Below, piece by piece: positions 45,973-57,023 of a DNA stretch of 64,000 bases. A program made the position numbers and the translations under genes. Source of the DNA: Calendula officinalis (lineage: Eukaryota > Streptophyta > Magnoliopsida > Asterales > Asteraceae); assembly GCA_963853835.1 (NCBI GenBank), contig OY970832.1, positions 26,716,208 to 26,780,207 on the forward strand, written 5' to 3'. The notes beneath the pieces were generated by a model. That model was not told the DNA's origin, ran no database searches, and saw only the letters and a program-made list of their open reading frames with translations. Position 1 is the stretch's first letter. Every line of letters begins with the position of its first letter.

Positions 45973-48302
45973 TGTAACGACCCGAAATTTGTAAGTAAAT
46001 AAATTGAATAAAAATATGATAAATAAGGATAAATCGTTTAAAGAACGTAGGAATTGGTTTCGCGTCGTTTGGAGACCGTATGAGAAAGTTATGGGCGAAA
46101 CCGGGTCGAGACAACAACCGAAAAGTGCAGCCCTGCTGCACATGTAAAGTTCGCGCCGCGAACTTGGGGTTCCCGATCGGGAACTCCGACCAGAGAGTTG
46201 GGGGTTTTTGGCAATTGAGGTTCACGCCTAGGTAACGATCGCGAAGAGTTCACGAACATGCAAAGTTAGCGACGCGAAGTGGGTTCGCGACGCGAACTCC
46301 GGACGACCAGCATTAAATCGGGTTTTGGCTCATTTATGTCTTTGGTAAACCCTAGTTTCTCTCTTGGGCGATTTTCGAGTGCAAAGGCTGGTTGAGGTCG
46401 ATTTCTCCATCAAAGCTTGGTAGACTTCACTCCTAGTTGAAGATTAAAGGTATATCTTCACTCCTTGATCTTTGTAGCTTTAGATCTATGTATTTTGATG
46501 GTTGGGTTTGAAACCCTAGCTATTGGGGGTTATGGTTTATGGTGAATAAACGTTGTATACACTTGATAGATGGTATAGTAGCAAAGGAAACAAGTGTATG
46601 ATTATGATTCGTAAGAATCTTAAGGGTTGGTCAAACCTAGGGTTTGGTAAATCACCATAATTGGTGGAAATGAGTTAATAAGTGTTATCTAGAGATAGAT
46701 GGACACATGGGTAGTAGAATGGGATGTTGATAATCTTGTGATTATTGTATTAGGCATTTGGTGAGGTCTTGGAAGTTGACCGAATTGTGAAGCAAGGAAA
46801 CTGACGTAAAGAATACGGTTGGAGCACTTATTTGCTAAGGTGAGTACATGAGACTTTTAAACTGGGTACATAGCAAATAGTCTTGAAAGTACATATGATA
46901 TTGTATCGGTCTTTATTAACAAATATTTGATAAAGATAGTAATTGAAAATGTATGAGAGTATGTAGAACGTGATACTAGAATGTGTCTAGTATGATTGAT
47001 GAATTTGAAGTAAATTGTGATAGATCCAAGTAATTATGGAATCTATATTAATGAATAATAAATATGTAGTAAGTGATTAAAAGAATGTATACGGAGCCTT
47101 TATTAATAAATATGTATTAGTAAAACAATTGGGAATGATTTTGTAGTAATGAGTACCTATTGGTAAGATATACTAATAAGAGTAAAGAACGAATATATAT
47201 GAGAAAGTATATGAAGTGACTAGTAATAATTGCCTATTATAGTCAAGGGAGAGATAAAAGTATTATGTGATCGATAAATAAGAAATGTATCTTATGTGTA
47301 AAGTAAGTATGGACCTCATAGGGTTCATAGATGTAGAAGTAACTGTGGTTGCTTATGATCGGGTCCATGGGACCATACAGGTACGTTCACACTGTGGTGA
47401 ACTAATTATATGTCGTTAGCATTATATGACTAACTTGTTTGATGTTGAATGTGATAGCCGAAAGCTTTGACTGTCATAACTGTTAGGTTATGGTAAGAGA
47501 TAGATGGTGGTGACGCGGGGGACCCCTGGTCACTGGACGGTGGTATATATGTTTATACACCGAGTGTATATATGTTTATACACTAAGCACACGGGTGCTT
47601 CTAGTACGCATATGTTTGGTACTAGGTATGTTAGGTTCTAATACATATATGTTTATGTATTAGATATGTTGATTGGACGGTGGTATATATGTTTATACAC
47701 CGAGTGTATATATGTTTATACACTAAGCACACGGGTGCTTCTAGTACGCATATGTTTGGTACTAGGTATGTTAGGTTCTAATACATATATGTTTATGTAT
47801 TAGACATGATTGGGCTTCTGGTACATATATGTTTATGTACTAGATATGATTGGGCTTCTGGCACCTATACGTTTAGGTACTAGATATCTTTGCTAGGAAA
47901 GCAAAGTAGTTAGAGTCACAAAAGGGTGACTAGACGGTATTTATGTAGTTTATATATATGTTTACATATTTATGAAATGTCTATTATTGGGGTCTAAAAC
48001 CCATGTATCTCACGAGACTATTTTGTCTCACGTACTACGTTTGTTTTGTGGCTATGTACTCAGGTACAGGTTTGAAGTGATAGAAGGTTGCACTAGAAGT
48101 GGCCTAGAGATGCTTAGTTCGGGAGCTCATAGGTAGATCCCGTTTGCCTATGGTTTTGATATACTTGGTGACACCGTATTTTTGTAAACTCTGATAAAGG
48201 TTTTAAAGTTTTTGATAAACTGTATTTTGGACAATGTGTCAAATGTTGGGAAATTGTATTTTTAAATGATTTAAATGATGTTATAAAAATACGGGTGTTA
48301 CA
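45973..48302 (+). repeat. 5' LTR of the gag-only element
   Basis: TGTAACGACCCG to GTGTTACA, 2330 bp. Ordered contents: GC-rich CGCG palindromes (46145-46310), telo-box-like AAACCCTAG words (46349 and 46510), then an AT-rich part and a palindromic minisatellite (47535-47880). Confidence 0.95.
47535..47812 (+). repeat. 139-bp tandem duplication with palindromes in the LTR
   Basis: Two copies of a unit starting GGACGGTGGTATATATG (47535 and 47674), each holding several near-palindromes such as GTATATATGTTTATACAC and AATACATATATGTTTATGTA. The same duplication is in the 3' LTR (from about 53491), so it predates this insertion. Confidence 0.85.
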
Positions 48303-48305
48303 ACT

Positions 48306-48317
48306 TGGTATCAGAGC
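48306..48317 (+). promoter_or_regulatory. Primer-binding site of the gag-only element
   Basis: TGGTATCAGAGC, three bases after the 5' LTR, complementary to initiator methionine tRNA; identical to the site of the Gypsy element. Confidence 0.92.
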
Positions 48318-48551
48318 TATAGTTTAAGCGAATTAGGTTGGATGTCCATCCTAGTCTTAGACTGTAGCATTAGGAATGTAAGATTCCTTGAGATCATTAG
48401 GTTGACCTTGAGACTTTATGTTAAGTTTAGGGTTGAACCTAGGGGACCTATGAAAGTGATGTGATTATGGATAATCAGTGTTATGAGACTCATGACAAGT
48501 ACACGAGGTACTAATTGTTTAATGTCTTTCGTATAGTCAAGATCGAAAGAA

Positions 48552-49841
48552 ATGGTTAACACTCGAAGAAGTGGGAAAGCCCCGGAGGGCCGGGAGGAGG
48601 ATACACCTCATGTTGAGGCTGGGGTTGAACAGGAAAGTCAACCGTCGATGCACCAGGTGGGCGAATCGGAGGTCGGAGCTAATAGAACTCCGGTGACCAT
48701 GGCGGACCTCCAAACTATTATTGATCAACTCAAGGGAGTGGTGGCCGATGAGGTGCACCGCATAATTGGGGACCGTGAGAGGTCGGATGGAGATCGTGTA
48801 TCCGAGGCTAAATCGGATGAGAAAACCAGGGGTGGTGGCACTCAAGTGGAGAAATTCTTCACAAGTGGTTGTAGTGATGCAAGGGCGAGGCCCGATGAAA
48901 ATTTTGGTTGTTCTTTTAAGACATTCATGGCTTGTAAGCCAAACATATATACGGGTAGTTCGGACCCGAAGGTAACTATGGGGTGGATCCGAGAGACCGA
49001 GCGGGTCATCGGAAGTAGCAAGTGCAAGAAAACCGATATGGTGTTGTATGCATCTCAATTGCTAAAAGAGGATGCTATGGTCTGGTGGGACATAGTTTAT
49101 GAGACCCTCGGGAGGGAGGTGATAGAGAGAATGTCATGGGATGAGTTTACCGTGAGGTTGAGGAAGAAATTTTGTCCCGACCGGGATTTGGAGAAAATGC
49201 ATGAGAAGTTTGTGACCCTAAGGAAGGGTGAGATGTCGATCGAAGAGTACACGAGGGAATTCACAGGATTACTTCCGTTTGTTGCTAAGACCTACTCCGA
49301 GGAGAGGTTGAGGGTAGTTAGGTATGCTAGTGGGCTACCTTGGGATTATCAGTTGGAGGTAAAGAGAGCGGTCACGCTAGATGAGGCCATTAGTGCCGCC
49401 CGAGGTGTGGAAGAGGTGAACGTGGCAAAAGTTGCCGAGAGGGCGTATGTGGGAGATAAGAGGAATGCCGAGAGTGGATCGGGTACGGTTAAGAAGGGAA
49501 AGTTCACGTCGAACTTCTCTAGGCAAGGAAGTGTAGCCTCGTGCAAGAGGTGTGGGAAGAATCATACCGGCGAATGCCGTGGGGAACCAAAAATTTGCCA
49601 TGATTGTGGAAAGACGGGACATTTGGCCCGAGATTGTAGATCCAAACCAATGGCCGAGGTTGAATGCTACTCGTGCCATGAGAAAGGGCATTATAGCCAC
49701 GTGTGCCCGAAGAAGAAAACCGGAACGCTTGTGTCAGCGGCTCAAAAGAAGGCGGAGCCGGCAAAGGTGAGAGGACGATCCTTCCTACTCACACGGGAGG
49801 AGGCGCGCGATGGGGCGTCAGGTTCGGGAGCTAAGGATTAA
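48552..49841 (+). CDS. Gag protein of the gag-only retrotransposon
   Basis: An intact frame of 429 residues beginning MVNTRRSGKAPEG about 235 bp after the PBS. A charged N-terminal region contains MADLQTIIDQLKG (possible coiled coil); the retrotransposon Gag (capsid) domain at about 130-290 includes MACKPNIYTGSSDPKVTMGW, QLLKEDAMVWWDIVYET and FTGLLPFVAKTYSEERLRVV; zinc knuckles follow: an imperfect CKRCGKNHTGEC, then CHDCGKTGHLARDC and CYSCHEKGHYSHVC (about 335-395). It parallels the Gag of the Gypsy element closely. Just after LTREEAR, where the Gypsy frame runs on to protease, it ends with GASGSGAKD and a stop, so pol was cut off cleanly. It should form virus-like particles that package its RNA; reverse transcription and integration would need enzymes in trans. 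The open frame and near-identical LTRs argue for recent activity. Confidence 0.9.
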   Translation: MVNTRRSGKAPEGREEDTPHVEAGVEQESQPSMHQVGESEVGANRTPVTMADLQTIIDQLKGVVADEVHRIIGDRERSDGDRVSEAKSDEKTRGGGTQVEKFFTSGCSDARARPDENFGCSFKTFMACKPNIYTGSSDPKVTMGWIRETERVIGSSKCKKTDMVLYASQLLKEDAMVWWDIVYETLGREVIERMSWDEFTVRLRKKFCPDRDLEKMHEKFVTLRKGEMSIEEYTREFTGLLPFVAKTYSEERLRVVRYASGLPWDYQLEVKRAVTLDEAISAARGVEEVNVAKVAERAYVGDKRNAESGSGTVKKGKFTSNFSRQGSVASCKRCGKNHTGECRGEPKICHDCGKTGHLARDCRSKPMAEVECYSCHEKGHYSHVCPKKKTGTLVSAAQKKAEPAKVRGRSFLLTREEARDGASGSGAKD

Positions 49842-51913
49842 GCGGCCCGTAATTGTAGCATTGGATGATTAGGCCGGTGTGCCATTTGTTTCCCTAAGAT
49901 TTTAGTTTTGGGTATTATTGTAATCCTTCCGAATGCTTTGGTTAAAAACATAATTTGAATGGTATGAATTTTATTGTTAATTTATTTACTTGAAAGATTT
50001 GATTTAGCAAGGTTGAATAATTGTCGAGGAGAGTAGTGGCATTTGGTAAGACCATTGAGATGGATTGGACGATTATGCACCAAGCCAGTTTGTTGTGTGA
50101 GTATAGCCATATTGTTAGATTGTTGCCCAAGTTGGTGTTTACGGGAAATAGTAGATGAGTTGTATGACATGAATAGTCATCGTGGGAATAATCTTCCGGG
50201 TTGAATGAATTCGTATTATTATTATTATTTTTTTTAGAATCACAGACCGGAGTCGGTTGGTTAACTCAAAGTTGACCGGGTTGACCGGTGAAATTACGGT
50301 TAATAGAATTGAGTGATAGTTACTTCGGTAGCGACAAAAGATTTGGAAATATGGTAATAAAGAGATGAACCGATTAATGACGGTTAATGTGTAAGTGGAA
50401 TGGTAAATAACGAATAGAGAATGTTATTAGTTACCCGCGGGGTACGATGCATGTGCATCATATGATGACCTTGGAAAGCATATAATTGTGAAAAGATAAT
50501 ATTATGTCATATGAATTGTGCTAAGTAATATGTCATATGGGAGACATACGAATGGGAAGGAAAACAATGAGGCGTCTTGTGGGAGAGGTGCTAGAATGCA
50601 CGATAAATGATTTGATGATGTTTGTATGATATTGGCGTGACATATACATATGTTAGTATATGTGCATGATGATGATGTTTATTTGATATTGGTGCGATAT
50701 AAACATATGTTTGTATATGTGCACAATAGAGATGTATTGATGGTATTGGTGACATATACATATGTTTGTATATGTGCACAATAGAGGTAGTTAGATGGAA
50801 TTGGCGTGATATACGTGTGTATATCTATATGTGTATATATGTTTATGTGTTTATATGATGAATGTAGAACCATGTGGTTAATAAATATTACTATTATGTT
50901 ATGATAAATGAGAATTTGGCTTGAAATGCGGGTTGCATTTAGGTCATGTAAATGTAGGGGATGCCTACGATTTATAGAATAAAAGGAAAGAGAAACTCCT
51001 AGTGAGCAAATTACCATGTGGTAACCCAGACATAGTACGCCGTATAAGGGTGTGGGATGTATTACGGTAGCGGGCCTAGTACGATAATTTAAGTTGATCA
51101 ATGTGATACAAAGATGGTTGAAATAATACTAAGTGATAGTATGAGTGACCAAGTGAAGGTCAAGAAACGGTAAATGTTATTGTGACCTTATGTTAAGGTG
51201 TGACCCTTGGATTAACGGGGACGATTGATGAGAAAGTGATAATGGGTAGAACTGAGAGTGATAGATTGGTAATGGTACGCCGTGTGTACGGAAATTGCTA
51301 GTTGGAAAAGGTATGGTTGACTTTATGTAAAAGTCAACGTTAGTCAACCCGTGATTGGTTGAATTGGTCTAAGGTGGACTTTGATTCTCGTTTTGATTTA
51401 CTAATGAATATTGATAGCATAATGTGTCGATTATGTGTTTGTGAAAAAGTTGATGAGATGGTTGACTGAATTGTAGTCAGTTTATACGACTTGACCCGTT
51501 TGGGTGATTTCGATGTTGAAATTGGGAATCAAGTGTAAGACTGTAGTTGGACCATAAATTAAAAGTAAATTGTAAAGGAAAGGAGGATTTATGAAACCTT
51601 TAACGGGAAGGGAAAATGTTAAGGTTTAGTTGACTTTGTGCTTAAGTCAAAGGGTAAACAATGTGGGGATATACCAATGTCGGGATATATCGGCTTGGTC
51701 AAATTGTGAAATTTTGACCCGTTTAAGTATTGTGGGTTTTAAATTGAGTTCTAACCGTTCGGGCTCGATAAAATTGAGTAGATGTTGTGAAGCATAATGT
51801 TAACGGGAATCGGAATAAGAAATGTTGTTGGTGACGACCACAAGGAAATGAGAGCGTAATGCTCGGGTGTATATAGGTGGAAATTTTAGTAATTCCGAGG
51901 ACGGAATCCTTTT
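49842..51913 (+). other. Non-coding interior of the gag-only element
   Basis: Where pol would lie there is about 2 kb without any plausible protein frame on either strand. A short tandem array lies at 50617-50860. Only the last ~40 bp before the polypurine tract ('attccgaggacggaatcc') match the end of the Gypsy chromodomain frame, showing that the deletion or replacement kept the extreme 3' end. The origin of the rest is unknown. Confidence 0.6.
50617..50860 (+). repeat. Imperfect ~65-70-bp tandem repeats
   Basis: Three to four units share 'gatattggcgtgacatatac', 'atatgtttgtatatgtgcac' and 'aatagag' words. Each has a short palindromic core (ACATATGTTTGTATATGT), reminiscent of the LTR palindromes. 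Confidence 0.7.
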
Positions 51914-51926
51914 AAGGGGTGGATAG
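51914..51926 (+). promoter_or_regulatory. Polypurine tract of the gag-only element
   Basis: AAGGGGTGGATAG, one base before the 3' LTR; one change from the tract of the Gypsy element. Confidence 0.88.
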
Positions 51927-51927
51927 T

Positions 51928-54257
51928 TGTAACGACCCGAAATTTGTAAGTAAATAAATTGAATAAAAATATGATAAATAAGGATAAATCGTTTAAAGAA
52001 CGTAGGAATTGGTTTCGCGTCGTTTGGAGACCGTATGAGAAAGTTATGGGCGAAACCGGGTCGAGACAACAACCGAAAAGTGCAGCCCTGCTGCACATGT
52101 AAAGTTCGCGCCGCGAACTTGGGGTTCCCGATCGGGAACTCCGACCAGAGAGTTGGGGGTTTTTGGCAATTGAGGTTCACGCCTAGGTAACGATCGCGAA
52201 GAGTTCACGAACATGCAAAGTTAGCGACGCGAAGTGGGTTCGCGACGCGAACTCCGGACGACCAGCATTAAATCGGGTTTTGGCTCATTTATGTCTTTGG
52301 TAAACCCTAGTTTCTCTCTTGGGCGATTTTCGAGTGCAAAGGCTGGTTGAGGTCGATTTCTCCATCAAAGCTTGGTAGACTTCACTCCTAGTTGAAGATT
52401 AAAGGTATATCTTCACTCCTTGATCTTTGTAGCTTTAGATCTATGTATTTTGATGGTTGGGTTTGAAACCCTAGCTATTGGGGGTTATGGTTTATGGTGA
52501 ATAAACGTTGTATACACTTGATAGATGGTATAGTAGCAAAGGAAACAAGTGTATGATTATGATTCGTAAGAATCTTAAGGGTTGGTCAAACCTAGGGTTT
52601 GGTAAATCACCATAATTGGTGGAAATGAGTTAATAAGTGTTATCTAGAGATAGATGGACACATGGGTAGTAGAATGGGATGTTGATAATCTTGTGATTAT
52701 TGTATTAGGCATTTGGTGAGGTCTTGGAAGTTGACCGAATTGTGAAGCAAGGAAACTGACGTAAAGAATACGGTTGGAGCACTTATTTGCTAAGGTGAGT
52801 ACATGAGACTTTTAAACTGGGTACATAGCAAATAGTCTTGAAAGTACATATGATATTGTATCGGTCTTTATTAACAAATATTTGATAAAGATAGTAATTG
52901 AAAATGTATGAGAGTATGTAGAACGTGATACTAGAATGTGTCTAGTATGATTGATGAATTTGAAGTAAATTGTGATAGATCCAAGTAATTATGGAATCTA
53001 TATTAATGAATAATAAATATGTAGTAAGTGATTAAAAGAATGTATACGGAGCCTTTATTAATAAATATGTATTAGTAAAACAATTGGGAATGATTTTGTA
53101 GTAATGAGTACCTATTGGTAAGATATACTAATAAGAGTAAAGAACGAATATATATGAGAAAGTATATGAAGTGACTAGTAATAATTGCCTATTATAGTCA
53201 AGGGAGAGATAAAAGTATTATGTGATCGATAAATAAGAAATGTATCTTATGTGTAAAGTAAGTATGGACCTCATAGGGTTCATAGATGTAGAAGTAACTG
53301 TGGTTGCTTATGATCGGGTCCATGGGACCATACAGGTACGTTCACACTGTGGTGAACTAATTATATGTCGTTAGCATTATATGACTAACTTGTTTGATGT
53401 TGAATGTGATAGCCGAAAGCTTTGACTGTCATAACTGTTAGGTTATGGTAAGAGATAGATGGTGGTGACGCGGGGGACCCCTGGTCACTGGACGGTGGTA
53501 TATATGTTTATACACCGAGTGTATATATGTTTATACACTAAGCACACGGGTGCTTCTAGTACGCATATGTTTGGTACTAGGTATGTTAGGTTCTAATACA
53601 TATATGTTTATGTATTAGATATGTTGATTGGACGGTGGTATATATGTTTATACACCGAGTGTATATATGTTTATACACTAAGCACACGGGTGCTTCTAGT
53701 ACGCATATGTTTGGTACTAGGTATGTTAGGTTCTAATACATATATGTTTATGTATTAGACATGATTGAGCTTCTGGTACATATATGTTTATGTACTAGAT
53801 ATGATTGGGCTTCTGGCACCTATACGTTTAGGTACTAGATATCTTTGCTAGGAAAGCAAAGTAGTTAGAGTCACAAAAGGGTGACTAGACGGTATTTATG
53901 TAGTTTATATATATGTTTACATATTTATGAAATGTCTATTATTGGGGTCTAAAACCCATGTATCTCACGAGACTATTTTGTCTCACGTACTACGTTTGTT
54001 TTGTGGCTATGTACTCAGGTACAGGTTTGAAGTGATAGAAGGTTGCACTAGAAGTGGCCTAGAGATGCTTAGTTCGGGAGCTCATAGGTAGATCCCGTTT
54101 GCCTATGGTTTTGATATACTTGGTGACACCGTATTTTTGTAAACTCTGATAAAGGTTTTAAAGTTTTTGATAAACTGTATTTTGGACAATGTGTCAAATG
54201 TTGGGAAATTGTATTTTTAAATGATTTAAACGATGTTATAAAAATACGGGTGTTACA
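51928..54257 (+). repeat. 3' LTR of the gag-only element
   Basis: 2330 bp, same termini and nearly identical to the 5' LTR. Open frames inside both LTRs on the minus strand (for example 51800-52180) are not genes. Confidence 0.95.
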
Positions 54258-54467
54258 GTAATGATATTGATTTCTACTATTTAGTAAGTATTTTTTACGG
54301 GAGGTTTTTTAAAAGTTTATTATTATTTGAATAACCTTTAAAATAACTTTTTATTATTAGAATAGATGACTATTTTAAGAGGTCACTCCAATCATTTATT
54401 CTTCCATAACAACTTAAACATTTATCAGTGTTTGATTCTTTTAGTCCTTATGTTTAATAATTTATTA

Positions 54468-54650
54468 GGTTTTGCTAACCATTGCCCTTAGGGCAATGAT
54501 TAAGAATGATTAAAATGGTTAATGTACAATAAAGAAATTAAAGTTGGTTAATAAAATGCATTGGAGTGATTTTTTATTAGGTAGTTTACAATTAATTTAA
54601 GCCACACAAATTCTTAACCATTGCTCTTATCGCACTTGTTAGCATTTACC
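54468..54650. mobile_element. Small Tourist-type MITE nested in Tourist copy 2
   Basis: The inverted ends GGTTTTGCTAACCATTGCCC and, reversed, GGTAAATGCTAACAAGTGCG continue into 'agagcaatggttaagaat'. TTA flanks both sides (54465-54467, 54651-54653). 183 bp, no coding sequence. It contains the local palindrome TTGCCCTTAGGGCAA. Confidence 0.75.
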
Positions 54651-55007
54651 TTAATAATTTTACATTTTAAACCCCTATATATATTTATATATGAATCGTT
54701 TATTATTTTTATAACTATAAATTATAACTTTATTATATTTCAGTATTTTTTAAGATCAAGAATTATAATATTTTTGTAAGAGATATTTTATAAAAATGTT
54801 AATTTTTATAAAGGCTATAAAAATTGTTAAATTACATAAGTGCGGGGTTTTATAAATATTTAATATAGATTAAGGTAAATTAATAATATTAATAAGAAAA
54901 ATTATTTGTAAAGATTAACCATTGGAGATGTTTTTAATTAATAGATTATTAGATGATGTGTCAAAAGTAATAAGTTATTGTGAGGTTAACTATTGTGGAT
55001 GCTCTAA

Positions 55008-55534
55008 AATTCTTACTCATTAGATGAATATATATGTTAAAATTAAGGAATAATTAGAAAAGATAATTAGTGGATTATATATGTCATCCTATCAAATGAG
55101 TAGAAATATAAGTAAGAAAAAATTATATAACTAAATAACATTTCTCTTTTATAAAGAAGATGTATTAATATTTTGGACTGAAAGTTACATATATACATGG
55201 AACTATGGAAGTAATTACCTAATAAAAAATGCATTTAAGTTGAGGTGGTGTAAGAACACGCCATTACTACACGTGTAAACATAAAGCACTTTTAAACAAA
55301 TGGATCAACTACATGTATCCACAAAAATGTGTAGTTCCGTTTTCTTTTAAACGCCGTTTTGGAGTTTTGTAATGAACATACTACGGCTAATGTATATATA
55401 TAGAGAATTAAAGGTGTAGGATAAATCAAATTTGACTGCTTCAATCACTTGAATACTCCACAAAAGTGACATAATTCATCAAAACCCATAAAAACAATTG
55501 AAAACATGTAGAAACATAAAATATAAGTAGATTG
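55008..55534. other. Intergenic, no gene recognised
   Basis: AT-rich sequence between the Tourist element and the foldback element. The frame at 55445-55645 (minus) has no motif and runs into the foldback arm. Confidence 0.4.
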
Positions 55535-55875
55535 TATATATAGGGTATGGATCAATAGAAAAAGGTTCTTATTTAAAGAAGTTGAAGAAGCAATGCATTT
55601 TCGTAAAATATACATATATACACATACATAAATGTAAATATACATATATATTCATACCATAGATATATATATGTGCATATTCATGCCCGATATATATGTA
55701 TATATACACATATATATACATATACATTTTACGTAACTTGCATTTCCAGTCGTAACTTGCATTTTCACTCGGAACTTACATTTTCATTTACGAAAATGCA
55801 AATGCGTACCGTATATATATGTGTATATATACACATATATACGGTATAAATATGAACATATGTATATCTATGGTA

Positions 55876-55966
<91 letters not shown>

Positions 55967-56047
55967 GTATATTTTATGAAAATGCATTGCTTTTTCAACT
56001 TTTTTAAATAAGTATGTTTCTTTATTGATTCATATTCTGTATATATA
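55535..56047. mobile_element. Foldback (long inverted repeat) element with AT arrays
   Basis: The left arm (tggatcaatagaaaaaggtt, then 'aagcaatgcattttcgtaaa') and the reversed right arm (tgaatcaataaagaaacata, 'aagcaatgcattttcataaa') pair over at least 75 bp. The centre holds further hairpins (ACACATATATATAC) and 'aacttgcattt' repeats. The right arm is separated from the centre by a long AT run. It ends about 70 bp beyond the stop codon of DUF538 copy 2, so it may lie in that gene's 3' UTR or terminator region. The target duplication is not clear (TA-rich). Confidence 0.65.
55879..55956. repeat. (AT)n microsatellite
   Basis: About 39 perfect AT units inside the right arm of the foldback element. 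A translation of this run appears as alternating Tyr-Ile and is meaningless. Confidence 0.95.
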
Positions 56048-56115
56048 AGTTGTAGAAAACATGTTTATTTTTTGTATTGCGCTAATTAATGAAGCTTGCC
56101 ATTCTTCATCATCTC

Positions 56116-56535
56116 TTAGGCCGCAAAGGCGTCCTTCGGGAAGGTTCTGTAAATCCCGGTGGGCGTTTTCATTGTGATTTTGTCAGTTGGTGGATCATCA
56201 ACGGAAATCTCAACGAGTGAGATCCAAATCATCAACTCTTTAGTCTTGACACCGGTCAACTTCTTTATCTTACATTTCTCCATATGTGCAGTGACCTCAG
56301 TGGAATAAGACACGTGCTTCCCAACCTTTTCAAACTTGTGGTCGATCTCGTTCTTTTGTTTGACCCACATAAAACCAGTCTCTTTGACGTAACCAACTTC
56401 TTCAACGTCCTCTATGGGCAAGAGCCCGTCCGGAAGCTCGTATTCTCTAAGCAAAGACTTGGCCTTTTCCTTGCAAATTTCGTTTCCGGTGCATATTTCC
56501 GCACTTGCTCTGATCTCGGGGGTGATTGGGGACAT
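56116..56535 (-). CDS. DUF538 family protein, copy 2
   Basis: An intact 139-residue single-exon frame, starting MSPITPEIRASAEICTGNEI and ending GIYRTFPKDAFAA, with the same VKETGFMWVKQKNEIDHKFE and LTGVKTKELMIWISLVEI blocks as the other copies. It differs from copy 3 at roughly a tenth of positions and more from copy 1. Notable changes are REYELPDG for the REYGLPDG or REYGLPNG of its paralogs and an SVDDPPTDK segment. No signal peptide. A TATA box lies about 115 bp upstream. The function of DUF538 proteins is not established (SVB-like members affect trichome morphology). A foldback element lies just past its 3' end. Confidence 0.9.
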   Translation of the reverse strand: MSPITPEIRASAEICTGNEICKEKAKSLLREYELPDGLLPIEDVEEVGYVKETGFMWVKQKNEIDHKFEKVGKHVSYSTEVTAHMEKCKIKKLTGVKTKELMIWISLVEISVDDPPTDKITMKTPTGIYRTFPKDAFAA

Positions 56536-56648
56536 TTTTCGGGTGACAAAAAGTTGAATAAGAATGCTTTTAGAGGGTAACTATTGAAAGCTATATGCTT
56601 TGTATATGTTGTGGTACAAGTGATGGAAGTCGTTGTGCTTCTCGCTGA

Positions 56649-56655
56649 TTTTATA
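56649..56655 (-). promoter_or_regulatory. TATA box of DUF538 copy 2
   Basis: CTATAAAATCAGC on the minus strand about 115 bp upstream of the start codon; the counterpart of the box in copies 1 and 3 with one base lost. Confidence 0.65.
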
Positions 56656-57023
56656 GATACATCGATAAATATACGACCTTGATTTTCCGGTTAACTTCCA
56701 AAATGCCACTTTTAAAAGCTCATTTATAATTTATTTTGTTTTTCCTCTCAACCACCCTAGTTTTGTCTATATAAGACGACCTCAATCGGATGGTCAACTT
56801 TCCTATGTATATAGATCTTTTGATGTGTCGTGTTTACCAAGTAATGTTATATTTCCTATTTTATCCTTCTAACAAGTATAAGAACATACAAAATTAAATT
56901 AAGAAAATAAAAGATAAGTAAAGCTAAATAAAATTGTCGTCGTGAAGATCAAGACCAAATTTAAGGCGGAACCGAGCCACGGCGTCCCATGGATTTCGTT
57001 AGCCCTGTATCATAATTAACAAG

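Larger units (their letters stand above)
45973..54257 (+). mobile_element. Non-autonomous gag-only LTR retrotransposon (TR-GAG type)
   Basis: Two 2330-bp LTRs (45973-48302 and 51928-54257) of identical length are flanked by the exact 5-bp duplication GTAAT (45968-45972, 54258-54262). On reading I noticed only two differences between the LTRs (near 47820/53769 and 48273/54229), so insertion is very recent. The 3.6-kb interior has a PBS, an intact 429-residue Gag, about 2 kb of non-coding DNA and a polypurine tract; protease, reverse transcriptase, RNase H and integrase are absent. LTR ends, PBS, leader and Gag match the Gypsy element at 31596-39962, so an autonomous relative probably supplies Pol. 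Confidence 0.92.
45966..55004 (-). mobile_element. Tourist MITE copy 2, interrupted by two later insertions
   Basis: On the minus strand the right end reads GAGCATCCACAATAGTTAAC, like copy 1 at 12398 (GAGCATCCCCAATGGTTAAC). Similarity to copy 1 continues through 54651-54990 and resumes in 54263-54467. The other end is GAG at 45966-45968. TAA flanks both ends (45963-45965 and 55005-55007). The pieces are 45966-45972, 54263-54467 and 54654-55004. The gag-only LTR element (45973-54257) and a small Tourist MITE (54468-54650) are nested inside. Confidence 0.7.

Noticed and set aside
48537..49058. 173-codon frame on - over the gag gene
   Set aside because: Antisense shadow of the intact Gag frame.
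55765..55998. Frame of alternating Tyr-Ile residues (similar at 62516-62755)
   Set aside because: Translation of an AT microsatellite.
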